The notes under the pieces are model-generated. The model had not been told where the DNA came from. It made no database searches and worked only from the letters and a program-made list of their open reading frames with translations. Below, piece after piece: positions 1-6,598 of a DNA stretch of 10,436 nt (position 1 is its first letter; the number at the start of each line of letters is the position of its first letter). Origin of the DNA: an uncultured Brevundimonas sp. (GTDB lineage: Bacteria > Pseudomonadota > Alphaproteobacteria > Caulobacterales > Caulobacteraceae); the NCBI GenBank assembly GCA_946481405.1, contig CAMLNY010000012.1, forward strand, positions 1 to 10,436, in the 5' to 3' direction. The translations under genes and the position numbers were made by a program.

Positions 1-83
1 ACCATCGCCTCCGCTTCGCTTCGGCGCCGCCGGGTTCCGGGTCTCTGGTCGCTTCGCTCCCGGCGCCCGGAATGACGAAAGGC
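1..83. repeat. Palindromic intergenic repeat-like sequence downstream of the HIT gene
   Basis: This stretch lies beyond the stop codon of the minus-strand HIT gene. It contains two interleaved inverted repeats: TTCCGGG at 35-41 against CCCGGAA at 66-72, and GCCGGG at 29-34 against CCCGGC at 59-64. The motif CGCTTCG recurs inside it at 12 and 50. Read on the minus strand, the end (CATTCCGGG followed by a GACCCGGAA-type arm) resembles the dispersed palindromic elements common between alphaproteobacterial genes; that likeness is from memory and was not searched. It may act as a terminator for the SIMPL-HIT transcript, but there is no T-tract. It may also continue beyond the window edge. Confidence 0.45.
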
Positions 84-491
84 TCAGGTGATCGCCGCCA
101 GCATTTCAGCCAGCGTATCGACCGGGTAGCGAACCGCGCCCGGCCGACCCCAGACCGGATCGGGCCACAGCCCGTCGGCGCGGCGGCGGCCGACGACATG
201 GACGTGGAGCTGGGCCGTGACGTTGCCCAGCGCCGCGACGTTCAGCTTGTCGATCGGGCGATCCGGTCCGCCGAGAGCCCGCACGAGGACGCCCGCGCGC
301 ACCGTCTCCTCCATCAGGGCCGCCCGGTCAGCCGCCGACAAGTCCTCAATCTCCGTCGCGCCCGGCACGCGCGGGATCAGGATCAGCCACGGGAAGCGGG
401 CGTCGTCCTGAAGCCGGACGTGGCACAGGGGCCAGTCGGCGACGAAGACGGACCCGGCCGCGAAGGCCGGGTCGGGGGCGAAGGCTGACAT
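84..491 (-). CDS. HIT-domain (histidine triad) protein
   Basis: Predicted 135-residue cytoplasmic protein of the histidine triad superfamily, whose members are nucleotide hydrolases or transferases acting on nucleoside phosphoramidates, dinucleoside polyphosphates or similar substrates. The core runs from a beta strand with FPWLILIPR (residues 33-41) through an Asp-rich helix to the signature QLHVHVV at 94-100. His96 sits at the position of the nucleophile and His98 at the last triad position. The first triad residue is Gln94 rather than His, so the triad is Q-x-H-x-H. The Trp/Pro-rich tail (WPDPVWGR, 109-116) fits alphaproteobacterial HIT proteins of about 135-140 residues. The ATG at 491-489 was chosen because it shares its A with the upstream TGA stop (TGATG), which suggests translational coupling to the SIMPL gene. 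A much longer open frame to 1286 on this strand is only the shadow of that gene. The substrate cannot be told from sequence. Confidence 0.88.
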   Translation of the reverse strand: MSAFAPDPAFAAGSVFVADWPLCHVRLQDDARFPWLILIPRVPGATEIEDLSAADRAALMEETVRAGVLVRALGGPDRPIDKLNVAALGNVTAQLHVHVVGRRRADGLWPDPVWGRPGAVRYPVDTLAEMLAAIT

Positions 492-1390
492 CAATTCAGG
501 CCGTAGACCACGCAGGCCTGATCGGTGAGCGTATGCAGCGGCGGCTGAAGCGCCAGTCGCGCCGCCTCGATCTGGGCCTCGCTCGGAGCCCCACCGCCCG
601 GAGCGGGCGGCGGCGGGGGCGCGGGCGGCGGAGCCATCATCGCCTCGCGGCTCATCCGGCTGCCGGTGACGACAATGTCGGAATCGACCGTGGTCGCCTG
701 TCCGACGCCCGAGCCGTAGGAGGGCCAGCCGGCCAGCACATCGGTCTGGCAGGCGCGGCCAGTCGGGTCGATCACCCGGACCGAGCCGAGGGCGGCGCCT
801 GCGTTCTCGGCGGCGGCGCGGGCGCGGTTGGCGGCGTCGCGCACGGCCTCGCGCGCGAGGTTGGATTTGGCGACGTTGTCCGGCTCGAGGTTGAAATAAA
901 CCGGGCTGATGGAATTGGGCTGGGAAGCGACCACGGTGGCGTAGATCCGCTCCAGCTGGGCCACGTTCCGGACGTTGAGGCTGACCGTCGCCATGGCCTG
1001 ATAGCGTTCGATGCGATCGGCGCGGGTATTGTCGCGCAGGACGCCGTTTTCGTCGCGGTACTGGTCGTAGAGGGGCTGGGTCGTCAGGCTGGTCTCGACG
1101 CGGACGGTGTCGACGCCATAGGCGGCGAGAGTCTGGCTGAGGGCGCGGACCTGATCGGCGGCGCGGCGCGAGGCCTCGGCGACCGAGCGGTCGACGACCT
1201 GGAAGGTGGCGTTGAAGCCCGCGCGATTGGCCTGAAGCTCGACCCTGACATAGCCGATGGAGGCGATCACCGGATCGCGCATCCACCAGGGCGCGGGGAC
1301 ATATTGCTGGCCGATCGTGGCGGGGGGCGTCTGGGCCAGCGCCGGGGCGGCGACCGTGGAAAGCAGGAGAGCGGCGAGGACGGTACGCAT
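491..1390 (-). CDS. Exported SIMPL (DUF541) domain protein
   Basis: Predicted 299-residue periplasmic or outer-membrane-associated protein. Residues 1-20 form a signal peptide (MRTVLAALLL start, cleavage after ALAQ). The body (about 41-210) matches the SIMPL/DUF541 pattern: an early strand (IASIGYVRVELQ), a long helix (VAEASRRAADQVRALSQTLAAYGVD), the characteristic IERYQAMATVSLNVRN segment, and SISPVYFNLEP before a second long helix. The family has no settled biochemical role; members are linked to envelope or oxidative stress. The C-terminal tail carries DIVVTGSR (238-245), resembling the TonB-box region of TonB-dependent receptors, then a proline-rich stretch (253-269) and a final helix. 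Cys214 and Cys293 could form a disulfide. The start at 1390 was chosen over the longer frame to 1525 because it gives a clean signal peptide and has GGAG about 9 bases upstream. The stop overlaps the HIT start by one base. Confidence 0.85.
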   Translation of the reverse strand: MRTVLAALLLSTVAAPALAQTPPATIGQQYVPAPWWMRDPVIASIGYVRVELQANRAGFNATFQVVDRSVAEASRRAADQVRALSQTLAAYGVDTVRVETSLTTQPLYDQYRDENGVLRDNTRADRIERYQAMATVSLNVRNVAQLERIYATVVASQPNSISPVYFNLEPDNVAKSNLAREAVRDAANRARAAAENAGAALGSVRVIDPTGRACQTDVLAGWPSYGSGVGQATTVDSDIVVTGSRMSREAMMAPPPAPPPPPAPGGGAPSEAQIEAARLALQPPLHTLTDQACVVYGLN

Positions 1391-2505
<1,115 letters not shown>

Positions 2506-2532
2506 GAGCGCTACCGCTCGACGCGCGGCGTC
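2506..2532 (+). terminator. Two tandem stem-loops after mdh, possible terminator
   Basis: Immediately after the mdh TAA lie two back-to-back perfect hairpins: GAGCG-CTAC-CGCTC (2506-2519) and GACGC-GCG-GCGTC (2520-2532). No T-tract follows, so intrinsic termination is uncertain, but the position between convergent genes fits 3'-end formation or mRNA protection. The rest of the gap to 2595 shows nothing I can name. Confidence 0.4.
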
Positions 2533-2595
2533 TCGCTACTTGAGCGCAAGACTGGAGAGGGCCTCGGAGGAATCCGGGGTCCCTTTCGGTGGCGA

Positions 2596-3129
2596 CTACT
2601 GGGCCGGGGGTGCGGCGGCCGCGGGTTGCGGCGTGGTGACGGTGCGGCCGAGGTCGACGGCGAGGCTGCGCCAGACCTGGATAGGGTCGTCCAGCTGTTC
2701 CGGGCCGGCGCCCTGGCTGAGGAGGACGTCGTACTGGGCCACGGCCTGGGGATCGCCGCCCTCGGCCTCGGGGGCGGCGTAATAGGCCTTCACGAAACGA
2801 CGGTCGCCGTTCCAGCGGGCGACGATGTCGGGGGTGGCGTTGGCGCCCGAGAAGACGGCCGTGAACTGAACGTCGGGGCAGGCGCCCTCGGTGCAGGAAA
2901 ACAGGGTCACGACCCAGCGCATCGGCCCGTCCGTGACGCGCAGATAGACGCGGTCGTTGTTCATCTGGGGCGGGGCGACGGTCAGGCCGGCGGCGGTGAG
3001 GCGGCCGGTGATCTCCGCCACCGTCAGGCCGTTCCAGCGTGCGGCGGTTACCGGGGCGGCGGGCGCGGTCTGGGCGAGGGCGGGCGAAGACGCCAGAAGG
3101 GCGACGGCGAGAGAAGCGGCGAGTTTCAT
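2596..3129 (-). CDS. Exported YbjN-like small protein
   Basis: 177-residue predicted secreted protein. Residues 1-20 form a signal peptide (MKLAASLAVALLASSPALAQ). The mature part has the shape of small exported YbjN-domain proteins: a short helix with GLTVAEITGRLTAAGLTV (34-51), strands ending in VTLFSCTEGACPDVQF (74-89), then WNGDRRFVKAYY (106-117), an acidic GGDP turn and a C-terminal helix. Cys79 and Cys84 could form a disulfide in the periplasm. The last 12 residues are Ala/Pro-rich and probably disordered. Family assignment is from the pattern of conserved segments, not a profile search; YbjN itself is poorly understood, so no biochemical role is claimed. The start ATG at 3129 has only a weak GGAA upstream. 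It lies 55 bp downstream of zapE on the same strand, so the two may be co-transcribed. Confidence 0.75.
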   Translation of the reverse strand: MKLAASLAVALLASSPALAQTAPAAPVTAARWNGLTVAEITGRLTAAGLTVAPPQMNNDRVYLRVTDGPMRWVVTLFSCTEGACPDVQFTAVFSGANATPDIVARWNGDRRFVKAYYAAPEAEGGDPQAVAQYDVLLSQGAGPEQLDDPIQVWRSLAVDLGRTVTTPQPAAAAPPAQ

Positions 3130-3184
3130 GGTCGTGTTCCGTGTGACGTCGTCAGCCTAGGCGGCTTTACGGCGAAGCGAAGGC
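3130..3184. promoter_or_regulatory. zapE-YbjN gap with two adjacent palindromes
   Basis: This 55-bp gap contains TGACG-T-CGTCA at 3144-3154 and the perfect palindrome GCCTAGGC at 3155-3162, directly abutting each other. They sit 15-33 bases upstream of the YbjN-like start, where an operator or -10 region would lie. No protein can be assigned to them, and short palindromes occur by chance in GC-rich DNA. Confidence 0.25.
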
Positions 3185-4291
3185 TCAATCCCTGTGTTCG
3201 GCCTGATCCAGCCAGGACTGGCTGGACATCTCGTTCAGGCGCGAGACCGTGCGTTCAAACTCGAAGGCGCCGTCACCGGCCGGATAGAGTTGCTCCGGGG
3301 CGCCGGCGGCGATGGCGACCAGCCGGGTCTTCGCTTCATAGAGGGCGTCGATCAGGGTGATGAAGCGGCGGGCCGCCTGACGGTTCTCGGGGCCCAGCAG
3401 AGGGATGTTGTCGAGGAACAGGGTGTGGAACCGCTCGGCGATGGCCAAGTAGTCCTGCGGCCCCAGCGGCTGTTCGCACACTTCGGCGAAGGTGGCGCGG
3501 GCGAGGCCGCCGGCGGTCCTCTGGATGACGACGTCGCGACCCAGAACGGCCAGATGCGCCGGGCATTCGGGCATGTCGCCCTTCAGCGTATCCCACAACA
3601 GCTCGAAGCCGGTGCGCCGGGCGCCTTCTTCGCCGCTGTACCAGACGCGCGAGGCCTTGATGCGGTCCAGACGCCAGTCGCGCGCGCCGGTCAGCTCCAG
3701 CACCTGACACTGCGCCTTGATGCGGTCGATGAAGGGGGTGAAGAGCTGGCGGTTGATGCCGTCCTTGTAGAGGCTGTCGGGCGCGCGGTTGGAGGTGATG
3801 CACACCACGACCTTCCGCTCGAACAGGCCGTCGAACAACCGGCCCAGGATCATGGCGTCAGCGATGTCGGTGACCTGAAGCTCGTCGAAACAGAGCAGGC
3901 GCGCTTCCGAGGCGATCAGGGCCGCGACCGGCTCGATGGGATCGTCGCCCCTGTGCGTGCCGAACACGGCCTGACGGGCCTTCCTGTCGCCCTCGCGCCA
4001 CTGGCGGATCAGGTCGTGGACCCGGGCCATGAAGGCGTGGAAATGGGCGCGGGTCTTTCGCGGCTCGGGGGCGTTGGCGAAGAAGAGGTCCATCAGGATG
4101 GACTTGCCGCGTCCCGGCGGCCCCCAGAGGTAGAGGCCTTTCACTTCCGGGACACTGCCGAACAGGCCGCGCTTGCCGAGGTCCCTTTCCAGCCGGGTCA
4201 GGGCGTCGACGGCGCCCTTCTGGGCGGGATCGGGGGTCAACACACCCGACTTCAGACGGTCGGCATAAGCGCGGGCGATGTGTGACGGCAT
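3185..4291 (-). CDS. zapE: Cell division protein ZapE / AFG1-like ATPase
   Basis: 368-residue P-loop ATPase of the ZapE/AFG1 (LACE1) family; E. coli ZapE is of similar size, associates with the Z-ring and is needed under oxygen-limited or stress conditions, while the mitochondrial homologue has chaperone-like roles. Visible motifs: N-terminal helix IARAYADRLKSG (5-16), strand KGLYLWGPPGRGKS with Walker A at 57-64, FHAFMARVHDLIR (84-96, typical of the family), Walker B LLCFDELQ (132-139) followed by VTDIADAMILGRLF, and a sensor-like ITSNRAPDSLY (165-175). The C-terminal part has RFITLIDALYEAK (309-321). The start at 4291 gives MPSHIARAY, the usual N-terminus; the longer frame to 4396 would run into the inverted repeats of the divergent region and is not supported. 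The Shine-Dalgarno is poor. The gene is divergent from asd and followed by the YbjN-like gene. Confidence 0.95.
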   Translation of the reverse strand: MPSHIARAYADRLKSGVLTPDPAQKGAVDALTRLERDLGKRGLFGSVPEVKGLYLWGPPGRGKSILMDLFFANAPEPRKTRAHFHAFMARVHDLIRQWREGDRKARQAVFGTHRGDDPIEPVAALIASEARLLCFDELQVTDIADAMILGRLFDGLFERKVVVCITSNRAPDSLYKDGINRQLFTPFIDRIKAQCQVLELTGARDWRLDRIKASRVWYSGEEGARRTGFELLWDTLKGDMPECPAHLAVLGRDVVIQRTAGGLARATFAEVCEQPLGPQDYLAIAERFHTLFLDNIPLLGPENRQAARRFITLIDALYEAKTRLVAIAAGAPEQLYPAGDGAFEFERTVSRLNEMSSQSWLDQAEHRD

Positions 4292-4458
4292 GGAACTGGG
4301 GCTTACCGGGCCTGCGAGCGGGTGAAAAGCAGTTGCTTCGCAGGCGCGAACGCCTAATTGCGAAGCTCCCGGAGTTCCCCCTCCGGGCTCCCCCATACCG
4401 CGCTCAAGCAGCGAGGCTCCGCGAGCCGAGCGTTAGCGCGTCCGAAGGACTGACTAAG
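4292..4458. promoter_or_regulatory. Divergent zapE/asd region rich in inverted repeats
   Basis: This 167-bp gap must carry the zapE and asd promoters. It holds, in order: GCTTCGCA (4335-4342) paired with TGCGAAGC (4359-4366), enclosing AGGCG-CGAA-CGCCT (4342-4355); CCCGGAG (4368-4374) with CTCCGGG (4381-4387); and GGCTC-CGC-GAGCC (4415-4427), flanked by CGCTC (4401-4405) and GAGCG (4428-4432). CGCGCT at 4399-4404 can instead pair with AGCGCG at 4435-4440, so two alternative folds compete just before the asd Shine-Dalgarno. It may be a dispersed repeat or a structured asd leader RNA; sequence alone does not decide. No -35/-10 pair is clear. Confidence 0.5.
4445..4449 (+). promoter_or_regulatory. 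asd ribosome binding site
   Basis: AAGGA lies nine bases before the ATG at 4459 and selects this start over upstream ATG codons in the same frame. It begins five bases after the last inverted-repeat arm. Confidence 0.6.
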
Positions 4459-5505
4459 ATGGGCTATTCCGTCGCTATCGTGGGCGCCACCGGCAATGTC
4501 GGGCGCGAAATGCTGACCATCCTCGAGGAACTGGAGTTCCCCGTCGACGAGATGCACGCGGTGGCCTCGCGAAAATCCAAGGGCGTCGAGGTCGCGTGGA
4601 AAGACAAGACCATCAAGTGCGAGGTCCTCGACAGCTTCGACTGGTCGAAGGTGGACATCGTCCTGATGTCCGCCGGCGGCGACGTGTCGCGCGAATGGTC
4701 CGAGAAGATCGGCAAGGCCGGTCCGATCGTGATCGACAACTCGTCCGCCTTCCGCAAGGACCCGGACGTGCCGCTGATCGTGCCCGAGGTGAACCCGGAC
4801 GCGGTCAAGCTGGCCACGAAGAAGAACATCATCGCCAACCCGAACTGCTCGACTGCCCAGCTGGTCGTGGCGCTGAAGCCGCTGCACGACGCGGCCAGGG
4901 CGAAGCGGGTGGTGGTCTCGACCTATCAATCGGTCTCGGGCGCCGGCAAGGAAGGCATGGACGAGCTGTGGAACCAGACCAAGGCCATCTACGGCCTGGG
5001 CGACGCCACGCCGAAGAAATTCCCCAAGCAGATCGCCTTCAACGTCATCCCCTTCATCGGCGCCTTCAACGAGGACGGCTACACCGACGAGGAGGCCAAG
5101 ATGTGGAACGAGGTCCACAAGATGATGGACCCGGCGATCAGGCTGACCGTCACCTGCGTCCGCGTACCGGTTTTCGTCGGCCACTCCGAGGCCGTGACGG
5201 TCGAGTTCGATCGTCCGATCAGCCCGGACGAGGCGCGCGCCATTCTGCGCGAGGCGCCGGGCGTCCTGGTCATCGATAAGCAGGAGCACGACGGCTACAT
5301 CACCCCGGTCGACGCCGCGGGCGAACACGCCGTCTACGTCTCGCGCATCCGCAAGGATCACACGGTCGAGAACGGCCTGGTGTTCTGGGTCGTGTCGGAC
5401 AACCTGCGAAAGGGCGCGGCGCTGAACGCCGTCCAGATCGCCCAGCTGCTGGACGAGACGGGCACGATCAAGCCGAAGAGCGGGTATCGCTCGCTGACGG
5501 TGTGA
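4459..5505 (+). CDS. asd: Aspartate-semialdehyde dehydrogenase
   Basis: 348-residue cytoplasmic enzyme converting aspartyl-4-phosphate to aspartate-4-semialdehyde with NADPH, the branch-point step to lysine/diaminopimelate (and so peptidoglycan), threonine and methionine. N-terminal NADP motif VGATGNVGREM (8-18). The catalytic cysteine is Cys130 in ANPNCSTAQ. Gln157 in TYQSVSGAGKEG and the segment EEAKMWNEVHKM (211-222) fit substrate and phosphate binding. The active-site base is His242 in VRVPVFVGHSEAV. Length and the GHSEAV version of the motif match the shorter bacterial ASADH type rather than the 367-residue E. coli enzyme. The start was chosen for MGYSVAIVGATG and the AAGGA upstream; the open frame to 4282 only runs through the inverted repeats. 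The gene is divergent from zapE, and a repeat mosaic separates it from rarD downstream, so it is probably transcribed alone or with partial read-through. Confidence 0.97.
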   Translation: MGYSVAIVGATGNVGREMLTILEELEFPVDEMHAVASRKSKGVEVAWKDKTIKCEVLDSFDWSKVDIVLMSAGGDVSREWSEKIGKAGPIVIDNSSAFRKDPDVPLIVPEVNPDAVKLATKKNIIANPNCSTAQLVVALKPLHDAARAKRVVVSTYQSVSGAGKEGMDELWNQTKAIYGLGDATPKKFPKQIAFNVIPFIGAFNEDGYTDEEAKMWNEVHKMMDPAIRLTVTCVRVPVFVGHSEAVTVEFDRPISPDEARAILREAPGVLVIDKQEHDGYITPVDAAGEHAVYVSRIRKDHTVENGLVFWVVSDNLRKGAALNAVQIAQLLDETGTIKPKSGYRSLTV

Positions 5506-5662
5506 ACCGTTTCCCTCTCCCGGTGGGAGAGGGCTTGAGCACACGGCGGCGTTAGCCGTCGTTCTTGTGCGAAAGGGTGAGGGTCGTGCGTCTCCCGTGA
5601 GACCCGACCCTCATCCGTCCGCTTCGCGGCCACCTTCTCCCAACGGGAGAAGGGAGGAGTAG
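5506..5662. repeat. Stem-loop mosaic between asd and rarD
   Basis: At least four near-perfect stem-loops are packed end to end. CCCTCTCCC (5513-5521) pairs with GGGAGAGGG (5525-5533), loop GGT. ACGGCGGC (5543-5550) pairs with GCCGTCGT (5555-5562) with one G-T pair, loop GTTA, flanked by GCAC/GTGC (5539-5542, 5567-5570). TGAGGGTCG (5578-5586) pairs with CGACCCTCA (5605-5613), enclosing GTCTC/GAGAC (5590-5594, 5599-5603). CCTTCTCCC (5633-5641) pairs with GGGAGAAGG (5645-5653), loop AAC. The first and last are variants of one another. This layout is typical of dispersed palindromic elements in alphaproteobacterial intergenic regions, recalled rather than searched. The first hairpin, eight bases after the asd stop, may terminate asd, although no T-tract follows. 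Confidence 0.7.
5655..5659 (+). promoter_or_regulatory. rarD ribosome binding site beside repeat hairpin
   Basis: AGGAG follows the last hairpin arm (ending 5653) by one base. It lies three bases before the ATG at 5663 and six before the next in-frame ATG at 5666, so 5666 is the better-spaced start. The purine-rich arm GGGAGAAGG itself also resembles a Shine-Dalgarno sequence. Confidence 0.55.
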
Positions 5663-6589
5663 ATGATGACCACCCCCACCACCCCCGCCCGCGCCGCCTT
5701 CCTGTCGGCGGTGGGCTGCTATGTCATCTGGGGCTTCATGCCCCTGCTGTTCATGGGGCAGGCGGCGATCGGGTTTTCCGCGCCGGAAATCCTGTCGCAC
5801 CGCGCCCTGTGGTCGGTGCTGATCGCGGGCGCGCTCGTCCTGCTGGCCGGTCAGTCGAAACAGGTCCGGGCCGCGCTGAGCCAGCCGAAGACCGTGGCCT
5901 GGCTGGCGCTGGCGACGGTGCTGATCGCCCTGAACTGGGGCATCTACGTCTGGGCGACGACCCACCACGCGACGCTGGAAGCCAGCCTCGGCTACTACAT
6001 CAACCCCCTGCTCAACATGATCGTCGGGCTGTGGCTGTTCCGCGAGCGGATCGACCGCTGGGGCTGGGTCGCCATCGGTCTGGCGGCGGTCGGGGTGCTG
6101 TTCCAGGCCCTGGCCTTGGGACGGCCGCCGTGGATCTCCATCGCGCTCGCCATCAGTTTCGGCGCCTATGGCGTCATCAAGAAGCGCATTCCCGTGGACG
6201 CCCAGGCGGGGCTGTTCATCGAATGCCTGCTCCTGCTGCCGTTCGGTCTGGTCTTCGTGATCTGGCTGCAGGCGCACGGACTGGGTCATGGCTTCGCCAG
6301 CTGGGAAGGCTTCGGCTGGGCCCTGCTGAACGGACCGGCGACGGTCTTCCCGCTGGCCCTGTTCGCCTGGGCGGCGCGGCGGATGCCGTTGTCGACCATG
6401 GGCTTTGTCCAGTTTCTGGCGCCGACGATCCAGTTCGCCATCGGCGTCGCGGCGGGCGAGGCCTTTACGCCCCTGCGAGGCGTGTCGTTCGCCTTCATCT
6501 GGCTCGGCGCCGGTGTGTTCGCGGCGGCGGCCCTGTTCCGGGCGCGAGCAGCGCGACGCGCGATGGCGGAGGCCGCGCAACCGGTCTAG
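5663..6589 (+). CDS. rarD: RarD-type EamA/DMT membrane transporter
   Basis: 308-residue inner-membrane protein with about ten hydrophobic segments (roughly 12-32, 49-63, 77-98, 108-125, 133-150, 157-173, 183-203, 217-237, 246-264, 273-292), as in EamA/DMT-superfamily transporters. RarD landmarks are present: YVIWGFMPLLF near the N-terminus, SHRALWS (45-51), LNWGIYVWA (90-98), EASLGYYINPLLN (106-118), FRERI (126-130), and PWISIALAISFGAYGVIKK (156-174). RarD proteins are usually annotated as chloramphenicol-sensitive or general drug/metabolite permeases, but their natural substrate is not established. The start may be Met1 (5663) or Met2 (5666), the latter with better Shine-Dalgarno spacing. 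The MFS remnant begins 9 bp downstream on the same strand, so the two were probably one transcription unit. Confidence 0.9.
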   Translation: MMTTPTTPARAAFLSAVGCYVIWGFMPLLFMGQAAIGFSAPEILSHRALWSVLIAGALVLLAGQSKQVRAALSQPKTVAWLALATVLIALNWGIYVWATTHHATLEASLGYYINPLLNMIVGLWLFRERIDRWGWVAIGLAAVGVLFQALALGRPPWISIALAISFGAYGVIKKRIPVDAQAGLFIECLLLLPFGLVFVIWLQAHGLGHGFASWEGFGWALLNGPATVFPLALFAWAARRMPLSTMGFVQFLAPTIQFAIGVAAGEAFTPLRGVSFAFIWLGAGVFAAAALFRARAARRAMAEAAQPV

Positions 6590-6598
6590 CCTTCGACC

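Noticed and set aside
84..1286. Single 400-residue protein fusing an Arg-rich N-terminus to the HIT domain
   Set aside because: The first 265 residues are out-of-frame translation of the SIMPL gene; the HIT start is set by the TGATG overlap.
3194..4285. Plus-strand open frame of 363 codons antisense to zapE
   Set aside because: The minus frame holds intact Walker A and B motifs; this frame shows no domain.
4282..4458. N-terminal extension of asd from an upstream ATG
   Set aside because: The extension runs through inverted repeats, resembles no ASADH N-terminus, and a Shine-Dalgarno precedes the start at 4459.
4292..4458. Lysine riboswitch in front of asd
   Set aside because: The region is too short for a full lysine aptamer, and I cannot see its conserved junction; only generic hairpins are supported.
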